64,000 bases of DNA from Myxococcales bacterium (GTDB lineage: Bacteria; Myxococcota_A; Polyangia; Polyangiales; Polyangiaceae). Positions 26,325 through 35,305 of this stretch are shown here, piece after piece. The notes under the pieces were generated by a model. It worked only from the letters and a program-made list of their open reading frames with translations, did no database searches and had not been told where the DNA came from. The translations under genes and the position numbers were made by a program. The number at the start of each line of letters is the position of its first letter. Position 1 is the stretch's first letter. Where the stretch lies: assembly GCA_016712525.1 (NCBI GenBank), contig JADJQX010000007.1, positions 1,178,001-1,242,000 of the forward strand, given 5' to 3'.

Positions 26325-28779
26325 GCACGGCTTCGCTGCGTACGTCCCCAGCCCCCTCGGCCACGAGGACGTGCTCCCCAGGGCTCAGGGCAAAGGAGAG
26401 CGGCTCACCGATCCGCGACGAGAGCACGACCTTTCCGTCGAGCCGGAGGCGGACCGGGGCGCCGAGCGTGCCGGCGACGCGGACAGGGACCGTCTGCTGC
26501 GACAGAGGGCGATCGGGATCACGCGCGAAACGTGCGCCGTCTCGCGGGGCCATGATCTGGAGGTAGGCCGCATTTTTCGCCGACCTCCCGCCGCACAAGG
26601 GGGACCCGTCGGTCGGCTCGAGCGGACGCATGGCGGCCTTCGCCCACGCGACGAGCTCCGGGGGGTACGCCTCGACGTGCCGCTCGCTCACGACGGAGCG
26701 CGGGCACTCGGCGGAAGCGAGGAGACCATTGCGCGTGTCGACCTCGACCGTCGTGTGGAAGGCGCACGGTTGTAGTTGGCGCTCGCGAGGGACACGCTCG
26801 CGGACCGTGTGGGAGCACCCGGTATGGGGTGCACCGCCGGAGAGCGCGCACACGGTGACGTCGTGAAGCTCGTCGGCCTCGGACGAGGTGAGCTTGTCTC
26901 CCTCGTGCCCTCGCATCGCGGCGAGCATGATGGCCTGAAAGACCGGGGCCGCGCCCGTCACGCCGCTCACCCCCTGCATCGGAGATCCGTCGAAGTTGCC
27001 TACCCACACGGCGACCGTGAACCGATCGGTGAAGCCGACGGCGTAGTTGTCTCGGAACGCCTTCGACGTGCCGGTCTTCACCGCCGCCGGGAACGGCAGG
27101 TCGAGCGCGCTCCGCTCTCCGAAGGCCGGGACGCGCGCGCCCTTGTCGGCCAAGACGTCGGCTATCGCCGCGGCGACGACGCGCGGGAAGACGCGGTCAC
27201 GCGGTCGCGTGGCGACCTCGCGGAGCTGTCCTTCGCGCGCCTCGATGCGGAGCACCGCGCGGACCGGGAGGCTCTCCCCTCCACGTGCCAACGTCGCGTA
27301 AGCATTCGCTAAGTCGACGAGCCTCACTTCGCCGTCGCCGAGCGCCAGCGCGGGGCCGTAGTGGGCCGCGTCGCGCGTGAGGCTCGTCATCCCGAGCGCG
27401 CGGAGGCGCTCGAGCAGGGCATCTTCGCCGACGCGGAGCGCAACGTGCACGGCGGGCACGTTGTAGGAGCTCCCGAGCGCCTCGCGCAGCCGGACGGGGC
27501 CATGGAACCTCTCGTCGTAGTTCTTCGGCCGATACACGCCGGAGGGGAGCTCGACGGAGAGCTCGACGTCCGGCAGGACGGACGCGCTCGTGAGCCCGAG
27601 GCGCTCCATTCCGAGGCCGTAGACGAACGGCTTCAGGGTCGAGCCCGGCTGCCTCAGGGCGACGACGCCGTCGTTCTGGCCGAGGTGCTTCGCGTCGTCG
27701 AACGCCGGAGATCCAACGTAGGCGAGCACCTGCCCGGTGGCGTTGTCGAGCACGATCGCCGCCCCGGCCGTCACGTGTTTCCCAGCGAGAGGCCGGACGA
27801 TCGAGCGGACCTGGGCTTCGACCTCGCTCTGCAAATCGGGATCGATCGAGAGGACCACCCGACGGGCAGAGCCGAGATCGACGCCCCCACCGAGCTCGGC
27901 GAGAGCCCCGCTCGCGAGCCCCGCGACGAGGTGGGGCGCTCCGAAGACGGGCCTCGTGAACCTAGGCGCGAGCGGCTCGGCGAGCGCACGACGGTACACC
28001 TCCTCCGAGATCGAGCCGGCCGCGCGCATGCGCCCGAGGACCCGGTCGCGGCGACGGAGGACGAGATCGGTGCGCTTGCCCACCGTGTAGAGCGAGGGGC
28101 CACGAGGGATCGAGGCCAAGGTCGCCGCCTCGGCCACCGAGAGATCGCGCGGAGCCTTGTCGAAGTAGACCCGGCTCGCTGCCCCTATCCCGCGAACGTC
28201 GGGACCGAACGGCGCGCGATTGGCGTACTCCTCGAAAATGCGCCTCTTCGGCAGCGCGGCCTCGATGCGGAGCGCGAGCGCGGCCTCGTCGACCTTCCCC
28301 CGGAACGTGCGTGGGTGTGGCGCGACGAGCCGCGCGAGCTGCATGGTGAGGGTCGAGCCCCCGGAGACGACGCGTCGATTCCACACGAGCTGCGCTGCGG
28401 CCCGGACGACGGCGAGCGGGTCGATCCCGGGATGCAGCCCGAAGCGGGCGTCCTCGGCGGCCAGGATGGCGGCGCGGGTCGACTCCCCGAGGTCGTCGAA
28501 CGGGACCCACGAGGCTCGGACGTGCTCCTTGCCACGCACCTCGCGGAGCGGGGTGCCGTCGCGGGCGACGTAGAGCACCGAAGCGGACGCGTGCGCCCCC
28601 GAGCCCCCGAGCCCCTCGGGAAGCGAGAGGCCGGCGGCGCGCTCGACGAGCACGACGAGCGGGAAGAGCACGAGGGCGAGCAGCACCCGAACGACGCGCG
28701 TCGCTCGTGAGCTTCGCTTCGCCCGCCCCGGTCGCCCGAGAACGGCGCGAAGGACCCTCCTCCGCGCCGACGGGCTCAC
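26308..28779 (-). CDS. pbpC: Penicillin-binding protein 1C (bifunctional transglycosylase/transpeptidase-like)
   Basis: 823 residues from a GTG in a GTGA overlap with the upstream alpha-2-macroglobulin gene. Transmembrane helix at about 27-47. The GT51 glycosyltransferase domain has E109-D110 (AAEDARFGLHPGID), GGSTLTMQLAR, and the EYANRAPFG block. The transpeptidase domain has S380-TL-K383, S438-Y-N440 and K568-T-G570. A C-terminal beta domain typical of PbpC follows (about 720-823). It would polymerise peptidoglycan in the periplasm. In many Gram-negatives pbpC is next to an alpha-2-macroglobulin gene, as here. Confidence 0.95.
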   Translation of the reverse strand: MSPSARRRVLRAVLGRPGRAKRSSRATRVVRVLLALVLFPLVVLVERAAGLSLPEGLGGSGAHASASVLYVARDGTPLREVRGKEHVRASWVPFDDLGESTRAAILAAEDARFGLHPGIDPLAVVRAAAQLVWNRRVVSGGSTLTMQLARLVAPHPRTFRGKVDEAALALRIEAALPKRRIFEEYANRAPFGPDVRGIGAASRVYFDKAPRDLSVAEAATLASIPRGPSLYTVGKRTDLVLRRRDRVLGRMRAAGSISEEVYRRALAEPLAPRFTRPVFGAPHLVAGLASGALAELGGGVDLGSARRVVLSIDPDLQSEVEAQVRSIVRPLAGKHVTAGAAIVLDNATGQVLAYVGSPAFDDAKHLGQNDGVVALRQPGSTLKPFVYGLGMERLGLTSASVLPDVELSVELPSGVYRPKNYDERFHGPVRLREALGSSYNVPAVHVALRVGEDALLERLRALGMTSLTRDAAHYGPALALGDGEVRLVDLANAYATLARGGESLPVRAVLRIEAREGQLREVATRPRDRVFPRVVAAAIADVLADKGARVPAFGERSALDLPFPAAVKTGTSKAFRDNYAVGFTDRFTVAVWVGNFDGSPMQGVSGVTGAAPVFQAIMLAAMRGHEGDKLTSSEADELHDVTVCALSGGAPHTGCSHTVRERVPRERQLQPCAFHTTVEVDTRNGLLASAECPRSVVSERHVEAYPPELVAWAKAAMRPLEPTDGSPLCGGRSAKNAAYLQIMAPRDGARFARDPDRPLSQQTVPVRVAGTLGAPVRLRLDGKVVLSSRIGEPLSFALSPGEHVLVAEGAGDVRSEAVHVRVD

Positions 28780-31700
28780 TTGGCCCCGACCTCGAACGTG
28801 CCGGCCGCCGTGCGACCGAAGGTCTCCGGCTCGTACATGCATTCTGCACGGGTCGGGGGTACGACGAACGTCCCGAACGACGTGGCGCGCGCGAGGTACC
28901 GGTAGTGGAAGAGGCCCGCGGGCATGTGCTCGACGAACGTGAGCACGCGGTCGTCTCGCATCTCGCGGTGGTAGGGGGCGTACGCCGTCCCCCGCCCGTT
29001 CGCGACCTCGTCCTCGTCGGAGCGCTCCTCGTCGGCCCCGTCTCCGTCGGCCCCGGGCTCGGTCACGGCGAGGTCGTGGGCGGTGGTGGCGAGCTTCGCT
29101 TGCACGGCCTCGAGCCCCGCGGGGAGCGGGTCGTCGATGACGACGTGCTCACGGGGATCGGGCGTGACGACCAGGAGATCCACGAGCACGAGATCACCGC
29201 CGTTCGCCCGAGTGGCCGAGGTCGACGGGAGCACGCGCATCGCGTCGGCGAGGGCCTCCGGGCGGAGCGAGCGCACGAGCTTGCGGACGAAGAAGCCTCG
29301 ATCGAGCCCCTCGTGCGGCATCTCTTTCCGCGCGTAACGAAGGCGGGCCTCGTAGAAGAGCTTGCCCGACCCACGCACCTGGAACGCCAGGTTCTGGCCC
29401 GCGGCGCCGCTCTCGAAGAGCTTCGGCATGGCAAAGCTCGCGCTCTTCGTCTTGACGCTCCGCCCCTCGAAGCTCGCGTCGAGGACCTGGTTTTCACCGA
29501 CGAACACGCCCACGTCGAAGCTCGGCGGGGTGGCCTCCTGCGCCTTTCGGTACTCGTCGAGGGCGAGCAGCGCCCAGGCGTTCTCCTGGGTGGAGCGCCA
29601 CGCACCGCGCTCGCGCTTCGAGAGGAGCCCCTTCGCGATCCGCGCCGCCATGGCGTGCTGCGGGGAGACGGCGACGAGCGCGCGCAGGACCATCGCCGTG
29701 GTCCGGGCCTCCGAGTCGAGGAGGGGCGCGTACTCGCTCCCGAGGTTCTCGACCACGGTCGCGCCCGTCGGGGTCGCCCTGAGGTGCGACTCGAGATCGA
29801 CGAGGAGCTCGGCCGCCTCTTTGGGCTGCGTCTTCGCCATGGCGTGGGCCAAGAGGGCGCGCGAAAACACCGGGAGCGACTTTCGTTGCTCGAAGGCGCG
29901 CGCCATGTAGCCGGGGTCGGGGCTCCCGAGGACGGTGAGCACGTCGAGCACGAAGGTGTTGACCGAGAGCTGTACCGCCGAGGGGGACTTCTTGGCGAGC
30001 TCGGCGCGCAGGTACCGGACGCCACGGTCGAGCGCGTCCTTCGGGACGAACCGACCACGATCTTTGGCGATGCCAAGGCCGAAGAGCGCATAGGCCGAGA
30101 GCCACGGGTCGGAGGTACCCGAGTCGGACCAGTAGCCGAAACCCCCATCATTTCGCTGGTTTTCGAGGATCTTTCGGAGGGCCTCGTCGGCCTTCTTTCC
30201 CGGCTCGTGCGGGAGCACGATGCCGTAGTCGTGGGCCAGGTCGACGAGCGCCACGAGCGGGATGGTGCGGCTCGTGAGCTGCTCGGTGCAGCCGTACGGG
30301 TAGTTGAGGAGCGCCTCCACGCCGCTGTCGAGACCGACGAGCGCGGTCGACGCGAGGCGAACGTCGAGGCCCCCCGTATCGGGTCGCGCGGAGCCGAGAT
30401 CCCCGAGGCGCTCGGCGACCGACTGCGTCGTCTCGCCGTAGAGCGCGACCGCCTCCGGGACGAGGGGCACCATGATCTCGCGCTCCACGACGACGTCGTC
30501 CTTCTGGCCGAGGCCGCGCGCGTGGAACGCGATCTTCGCCTTACCGGGCGCGGGCGTCGCGAGGACGAACCGCGCTTCGACGCTGCCGCCCGCGGGCACG
30601 CTCACGGTCTTGGTGGTCTCGCCCTCGACCTTGACGAGGGTCGTGTCGATCGAGACCTCGAAGGTGCCGGCGGCGAGGCCCTTCGTCGAGAGCACGACGC
30701 CGGCCTCCGTCTTGTCACCGGCCCGGAAGAACCGCGGCAGGGCGGGCCTCGCCATGAGCGGACGGCTCGTCGTGATCTGCTGCTCGGCGAAGCCGAAGCG
30801 ATCGTCCCCGGACGAGGCGACGGCCATGAGGCGGTAGGTCGTGAGGCTGTCGGGGAGCTTGAATTTGGCCTTCGCGCGGCCCCCCTCGTCGGTGACGATC
30901 GACGGCACGAACACGGCGGTCGAACGGAAATCCTGTCGGGCAGAGAGGCCACCGCCGCCCCCCTCGTCGCCCTTGTCCTCTCCGGGCCCACGGCCGAACC
31001 TCCGCACCTTGGCGAGCTCCTCGCGGGTCTCGAGACCCGCGACGGCGAGCGGGCGCGGCGCCGTGAACGTCGGGATGGGATCCGGCGTTTTGTAGCCCGT
31101 CAGCATGAGCACACCTTCGTCGACGGCGTAGAAGGCCACGTCGGCGCGGGCGGCCTTGCCCGATCGGTCGCGCACCGCGAGGTCGACCTCGACCTCCTCC
31201 CCGGGAGAAAACGACTTCTTCTTGGTCGAGAGGTCGATCTTGAGCCGGCGCGACTCGCGGTTCACCTCGAGGCTCGTGGTCCCGACGGCGAACGCGGGCG
31301 CACCCACGTCACCCCCGGTGCCCTCGCCTTTTGCCGGCGCGCCGACACGACCTCGAACGAGCGAGACCGTCACGTACACGTTCGGTCGCATGTCGTCGGC
31401 CACCTTCACCTCGAGGGTGGGCATCGGGCCGGAGAGCTTCACGCGGTCTTGTTTGTAGACCCCGGCGCGCTCGACGGTGACGAGCGCCTCCGCGTCGCGG
31501 AACGGGTTCTTCACGAGGATCTTCGCGGTGTCCCCGACCTCGTAGGACTTCTTGTCCGTGACGAGCTCGAGGAGCGAGGCGTCCGTGCGCTGCCAAGCGA
31601 GGTCGGTCGCGTCGCCCGTGGCGTAGAACCCGACGCTCGAGGCGAGGGGGTTCTTGCGGGCGTCCTGCGCCGTCGCACGCACGATGAGGTACCCCGGCTC

Positions 31701-34520
31701 CGCGATGGCGAGGTCACACGCTGCGCTCCCGGAGGCGGAGCTCTGCGCCGTGCACGTGGAGACGACCTTGTCGACCGGGCGCGACTCGTAGTGGAGCCCG
31801 TCCTCGCCCGACTCTTCGACGATCGTGTGCCAGGTGCGCCGGATCGCCTCGAGCTTCACCGAGACGCCCGCCCGCCGCGCGCCGTCGGGGGCGACGCAGA
31901 GCGCCTCGGCGCGGTACGGGGCGCCGGCCTTCACGAAGAAGTCCTTCGGGGGCACGCTCGCCACGTAGAACTCACCGGGGTGCACGATGACGCTCGTCTG
32001 CGCCGAGCCCGTCTGACGGGAGACGTCCTCGATCTCGGACTCGACCGTGACGACCTCGGGGCCGCTCTGCTTCGGGAGCACGAGCGGCACCTCCGTGCGC
32101 GCCTGGCCGTTCTTGTCGAGCGGCAGCTCGGTGCTCGCGAGGGCGCCACCACGCGGCTCGGACTCGGGCAGCGAGGAGAGGAAGGCCTCGTCGGTCAGCT
32201 CGACCCCTTCGAGGCCGGAAATCGCAAAGAATCCGCGACCATGGCGTACGCTCGTGCGCACCTTCCCGCCCGACATCGGGGCGCCGAAGAGGTAGTCGCC
32301 GCGGGTCACGAAGGCCGCTTTGTCGCCACGGACGTACGACGGCTTCTCCCCCTCGACGTGCGCGGCGAACTCGGCGGGCCGGTACGCGGCGACGTCGACC
32401 GTGGCCGCGACGTGCCCTTCCCCACCGTCACCGGGGACGTCGGCGCGCAGATCGACCGGACCGAGCTTTCCCGCGGCCGGGATGGGCACGTCGACCGCGA
32501 AGTCGCCGAACGGCCCGAGGCTCACGGTCTTCTTCACGAGCTCGTTTCCGTCGCGGTCGTAGGCCGCGAAGCTCACCGGGCGCCCGCGCGGCACCTGCGT
32601 CCCGCGAGGGAGGGGCTCCCGGAAGAGCCCCTTGACGTGGACGGTCTCGCCCGTTTTGTAGATGCCGCGGTCGGTGAAGAGCATGCCGTACGGCTCGAGG
32701 CCGCCGTGCAGGTCCACCGGGTGCGCTTGCCTCCACGGGCTCACGATCTCGGCGACACGGCGGAACGACACGTCGCCTCCTTGCCGCGCGAAGAGGACCT
32801 CGCCGGTGGCATCGTCGGAGCCGTCGTAGGCGCCGGGGAGCTTCGGGCTCCACGCGTCGCGCGACACGGCGCAGAGGCCGCTCGGGTCGGTCGTGCAGAG
32901 CGCCTGCGACTTTCCGGTCTTGTCACGCACCGAGATCTCGGCCCCGCCCACGGGCTTTCCGTCCGAGAGCTTCGTCACCCACACGACGCTCCCGAACCGG
33001 CTGAGACGCGCGGAGATCGCGAGGTCGGTGACCTGCAAGAGGCGCACGTCGACGTTCTTGCGCTGCCCGTCGCGGCGACGAACCCCGAGGGCGACCGCGC
33101 CGCGGCCCCTCGGCCCGAGCGCGTCGGCGAGCGGCACCCACTGGGTCGCCGTGGTGTTCTTCTCCGCCTGCGGCCTCACGGTCTGGCTCTTCGCCTTGGT
33201 GAGGCCCGAGACGAACGTGTACCGCGTCTCGCCCGTGTCGCGGGTCGAGAGCATGCGGGCCACCTCGTCGTCACCGAGGGGCGCCGTGACGACCTCGAAC
33301 TCGTCGACGTTCGTGGCGCCGATCGGGACCTCGCGCGAGTGGCCCTTCGGGTCTTGGCGGAGCGCCTCGAACACCGAGCCCTCGACCCCGACCTCGACGT
33401 TCGGCCACTCGTCGTCGGTCTGGACGGGGAACACCCGATCGCGCGCAAGTACTTGACCGTACTCGTCTTTCAGCCCGGCCGTGAGGGTGACCTTGAACGA
33501 GCGCGCCGCGCGCGTGCGCACCGGGAGCGAGAAGTGGCTCGTGGCGTTCGCGTGCGAGCCCGCCTCGGCGAGCTTCGGCCAGGCGAGCTTCGCGTCACCC
33601 TCCACCCGGAGGTGCGCGCGGAGCTCCGCCTCGGTCACGCGGTTCGAGAGGGAGAGCCAGAAGCCACCACGCGCCGCGCACCGTCGGTTGGGCGTCGAGG
33701 TCGAGCAGCCGAGCTCGTTCGCGACGAGCGGGCCGTACGTGCGCATCGAGGTCACGTGACGCCCCTCGCTCGGGAGCGGGCCCTCTTTCCCACGCAAGCC
33801 TTCGACGACGAGCTCCACGTTCGTGCCGAGCGGAAGCGGCTTCTGAGGCGAGACGACGAGCCTCGTCGGGACGTCGGCCTTGGGGAACGAGACCGTGAAG
33901 GGCACGGCGCGAGGCACCTTCTGGTCGTGCACGAGGAGCTTCACGCCCGCCTCGACGGCCTTCGCGTCGACGGGTTGGTTCGTCCACAGCTCGAACGTGG
34001 TGTGAGGCGTCAGGTGATCCGAGCCCTCGCCCGGGTGCACGCGGACGACCTTCGGCCGCGGGGTCGAGAGCTCGAAGACATAGTCTTTTTCGATGGTCTG
34101 CCCGTCGAGCGAGCGCGTGCCGGCGGGCACCGTCACCTTGAACGTGGTCGCCCTCGGGAGGGCCGGGTCGGGGATGAAGGAGACGGCGCTCGTCCCCATC
34201 CAGCGGAACGCGCCCTTCGCCGCGGGCTCGATGCGGAGAGGCGGCGTGGTCTCTTCCCCGGCGAGGGAGAGCGGACGCATAGGCCTGTTGAAGACGACCG
34301 TGACCTCGCTCGCCTCGGAGAGCTGCCCGCGCGGGCCCCCGAACACGACGCCGAACGGCTTCTGGCTCGTCGTACCGGCGCCCTCCTTGCCGAGGTCGAG
34401 CGTGCGCTGGGCCGACACCTGCGGAGCCTTCGCCCCCTGGTAGCAGCTTGCACCGAAGGCCAGGACGGCGAGCCCGACGACGGGCAGGAGACGGCGGGCA
34501 CGAGACACGGAGTCGGACAT
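28776..34520 (-). CDS. Bacterial alpha-2-macroglobulin lipoprotein with thioester
   Basis: 1914 residues, resembling E. coli YfhM in layout. The signal peptide ends in lipobox GASC (C26), and the ATG at 34520 is the only start that gives it. Multiple macroglobulin-like beta domains fill the first 1300 residues. The thioester motif is C1411-TEQ in YPYGCTEQLTSR, followed by the helical thioester domain and a C-terminal receptor-like domain. The protein is expected to trap proteases that breach the outer membrane, next to PbpC, which repairs the wall. The substrate and the bait site cannot be read from sequence. Confidence 0.94.
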   Translation of the reverse strand: MSDSVSRARRLLPVVGLAVLAFGASCYQGAKAPQVSAQRTLDLGKEGAGTTSQKPFGVVFGGPRGQLSEASEVTVVFNRPMRPLSLAGEETTPPLRIEPAAKGAFRWMGTSAVSFIPDPALPRATTFKVTVPAGTRSLDGQTIEKDYVFELSTPRPKVVRVHPGEGSDHLTPHTTFELWTNQPVDAKAVEAGVKLLVHDQKVPRAVPFTVSFPKADVPTRLVVSPQKPLPLGTNVELVVEGLRGKEGPLPSEGRHVTSMRTYGPLVANELGCSTSTPNRRCAARGGFWLSLSNRVTEAELRAHLRVEGDAKLAWPKLAEAGSHANATSHFSLPVRTRAARSFKVTLTAGLKDEYGQVLARDRVFPVQTDDEWPNVEVGVEGSVFEALRQDPKGHSREVPIGATNVDEFEVVTAPLGDDEVARMLSTRDTGETRYTFVSGLTKAKSQTVRPQAEKNTTATQWVPLADALGPRGRGAVALGVRRRDGQRKNVDVRLLQVTDLAISARLSRFGSVVWVTKLSDGKPVGGAEISVRDKTGKSQALCTTDPSGLCAVSRDAWSPKLPGAYDGSDDATGEVLFARQGGDVSFRRVAEIVSPWRQAHPVDLHGGLEPYGMLFTDRGIYKTGETVHVKGLFREPLPRGTQVPRGRPVSFAAYDRDGNELVKKTVSLGPFGDFAVDVPIPAAGKLGPVDLRADVPGDGGEGHVAATVDVAAYRPAEFAAHVEGEKPSYVRGDKAAFVTRGDYLFGAPMSGGKVRTSVRHGRGFFAISGLEGVELTDEAFLSSLPESEPRGGALASTELPLDKNGQARTEVPLVLPKQSGPEVVTVESEIEDVSRQTGSAQTSVIVHPGEFYVASVPPKDFFVKAGAPYRAEALCVAPDGARRAGVSVKLEAIRRTWHTIVEESGEDGLHYESRPVDKVVSTCTAQSSASGSAACDLAIAEPGYLIVRATAQDARKNPLASSVGFYATGDATDLAWQRTDASLLELVTDKKSYEVGDTAKILVKNPFRDAEALVTVERAGVYKQDRVKLSGPMPTLEVKVADDMRPNVYVTVSLVRGRVGAPAKGEGTGGDVGAPAFAVGTTSLEVNRESRRLKIDLSTKKKSFSPGEEVEVDLAVRDRSGKAARADVAFYAVDEGVLMLTGYKTPDPIPTFTAPRPLAVAGLETREELAKVRRFGRGPGEDKGDEGGGGGLSARQDFRSTAVFVPSIVTDEGGRAKAKFKLPDSLTTYRLMAVASSGDDRFGFAEQQITTSRPLMARPALPRFFRAGDKTEAGVVLSTKGLAAGTFEVSIDTTLVKVEGETTKTVSVPAGGSVEARFVLATPAPGKAKIAFHARGLGQKDDVVVEREIMVPLVPEAVALYGETTQSVAERLGDLGSARPDTGGLDVRLASTALVGLDSGVEALLNYPYGCTEQLTSRTIPLVALVDLAHDYGIVLPHEPGKKADEALRKILENQRNDGGFGYWSDSGTSDPWLSAYALFGLGIAKDRGRFVPKDALDRGVRYLRAELAKKSPSAVQLSVNTFVLDVLTVLGSPDPGYMARAFEQRKSLPVFSRALLAHAMAKTQPKEAAELLVDLESHLRATPTGATVVENLGSEYAPLLDSEARTTAMVLRALVAVSPQHAMAARIAKGLLSKRERGAWRSTQENAWALLALDEYRKAQEATPPSFDVGVFVGENQVLDASFEGRSVKTKSASFAMPKLFESGAAGQNLAFQVRGSGKLFYEARLRYARKEMPHEGLDRGFFVRKLVRSLRPEALADAMRVLPSTSATRANGGDLVLVDLLVVTPDPREHVVIDDPLPAGLEAVQAKLATTAHDLAVTEPGADGDGADEERSDEDEVANGRGTAYAPYHREMRDDRVLTFVEHMPAGLFHYRYLARATSFGTFVVPPTRAECMYEPETFGRTAAGTFEVGAK

Positions 34521-34636
34521 GGTGGGCCTGCCATACCAAGGCCCGTGCCACACGCGCAGCGCCAATTCGTCGCGCGACCTCGTGCCCCGGCGCGTCCGCA
34601 CGGACACGATCCGTGGGGAGGGGCCCACGCCCCTCG

Positions 34637-35116
34637 TTATTCGATCGAGAGGACCGTGTAGGTTCGTGTAGTTTTTCCGAGCTCGACCTCGACCTCGTCG
34701 TCGACATGGGCCCCGACGAGCGCCGAGCCGAGCGGGGACTTCGTCGACACGACCTGGATCGGAGCGCCCTCGAAGGTCGTCTTGAGGCCGCCGCCCGCGA
34801 GCGCCACGAGGCACACGAGCTCGTCTCGCCCCGTCGACAGACGCACCACCGCCCCGGCCCCCACCGGCGCGTCAGGCGGGAGCGCACGGGACGGCAACGC
34901 CTCGAGCACGGCCAAGGTCTGCTCGAGCTCACGGACACGCTCGCCCTGCGCCCCTGCCAGGTACGACGCCTCGATGGCTCGGGTGTCCTTGTCGTTCTCG
35001 GGCTTGTTCTCTTCGTGCGTGGCCCCTTCTTTCGTGGCCTTTGCCGCGGCGACCGCCGTGGCGAGGTCGCGGCGCACGATGCCTTTCAACGTCTCGTAGA
35101 GGGCGCGTTTGTCCAC
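34637..35116 (-). CDS. GreA/GreB-family transcription elongation factor-like protein
   Basis: 159 residues from a GTG at 35116, chosen because AAGG precedes it and MDKRALYETLKGIV is a natural N-terminus; an ATG at 35176 in the same frame lacks a ribosome site. The N-terminal helical part contains EGATHEENKPENDKDTRAIE and ASYLAGAQGERVRELE, a coiled-coil like that which enters the RNA polymerase secondary channel. The C-terminal part has the GreA_GreB FKBP-like pattern GAVVRLSTG, TKSPLGSALVGAHVDDEVEV. The family includes non-cleaving Gre homologues, so the cleavage role is unproven. Divergent from typA. Confidence 0.8.
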   Translation of the reverse strand: MDKRALYETLKGIVRRDLATAVAAAKATKEGATHEENKPENDKDTRAIEASYLAGAQGERVRELEQTLAVLEALPSRALPPDAPVGAGAVVRLSTGRDELVCLVALAGGGLKTTFEGAPIQVVSTKSPLGSALVGAHVDDEVEVELGKTTRTYTVLSIE

Positions 35117-35305
35117 GACGGGACCCTTACCAAACTCGGGCCGCGGGCCGAGAGGCTCTCGACACGGTTCGGTCATGGATCGGTGTGACACGCGCAATTT
35201 TCGCGGATTTTGACGGATGAGCGCTTGCCGGTGGACTCGCCGAAGGCTAATGGGGGCGCGCCGCGACGCGGAAGGACGCGCCGCACCTACGAAACGAAAG
35301 CACCT

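Noticed and set aside
28707..34661. A 1984-codon plus-strand open frame lying over the alpha-2-macroglobulin gene.
   Set aside because: It is antisense to a protein with a lipobox and thioester motif. Strong GC bias at third positions keeps the opposite strand open; the translation is Arg/Gly/His-rich and has no domain.
35210..35305. 32-residue N-terminal extension of TypA.
   Set aside because: Residues are basic and Pro-rich, and the family N-terminus starts at the ATG at 35306.
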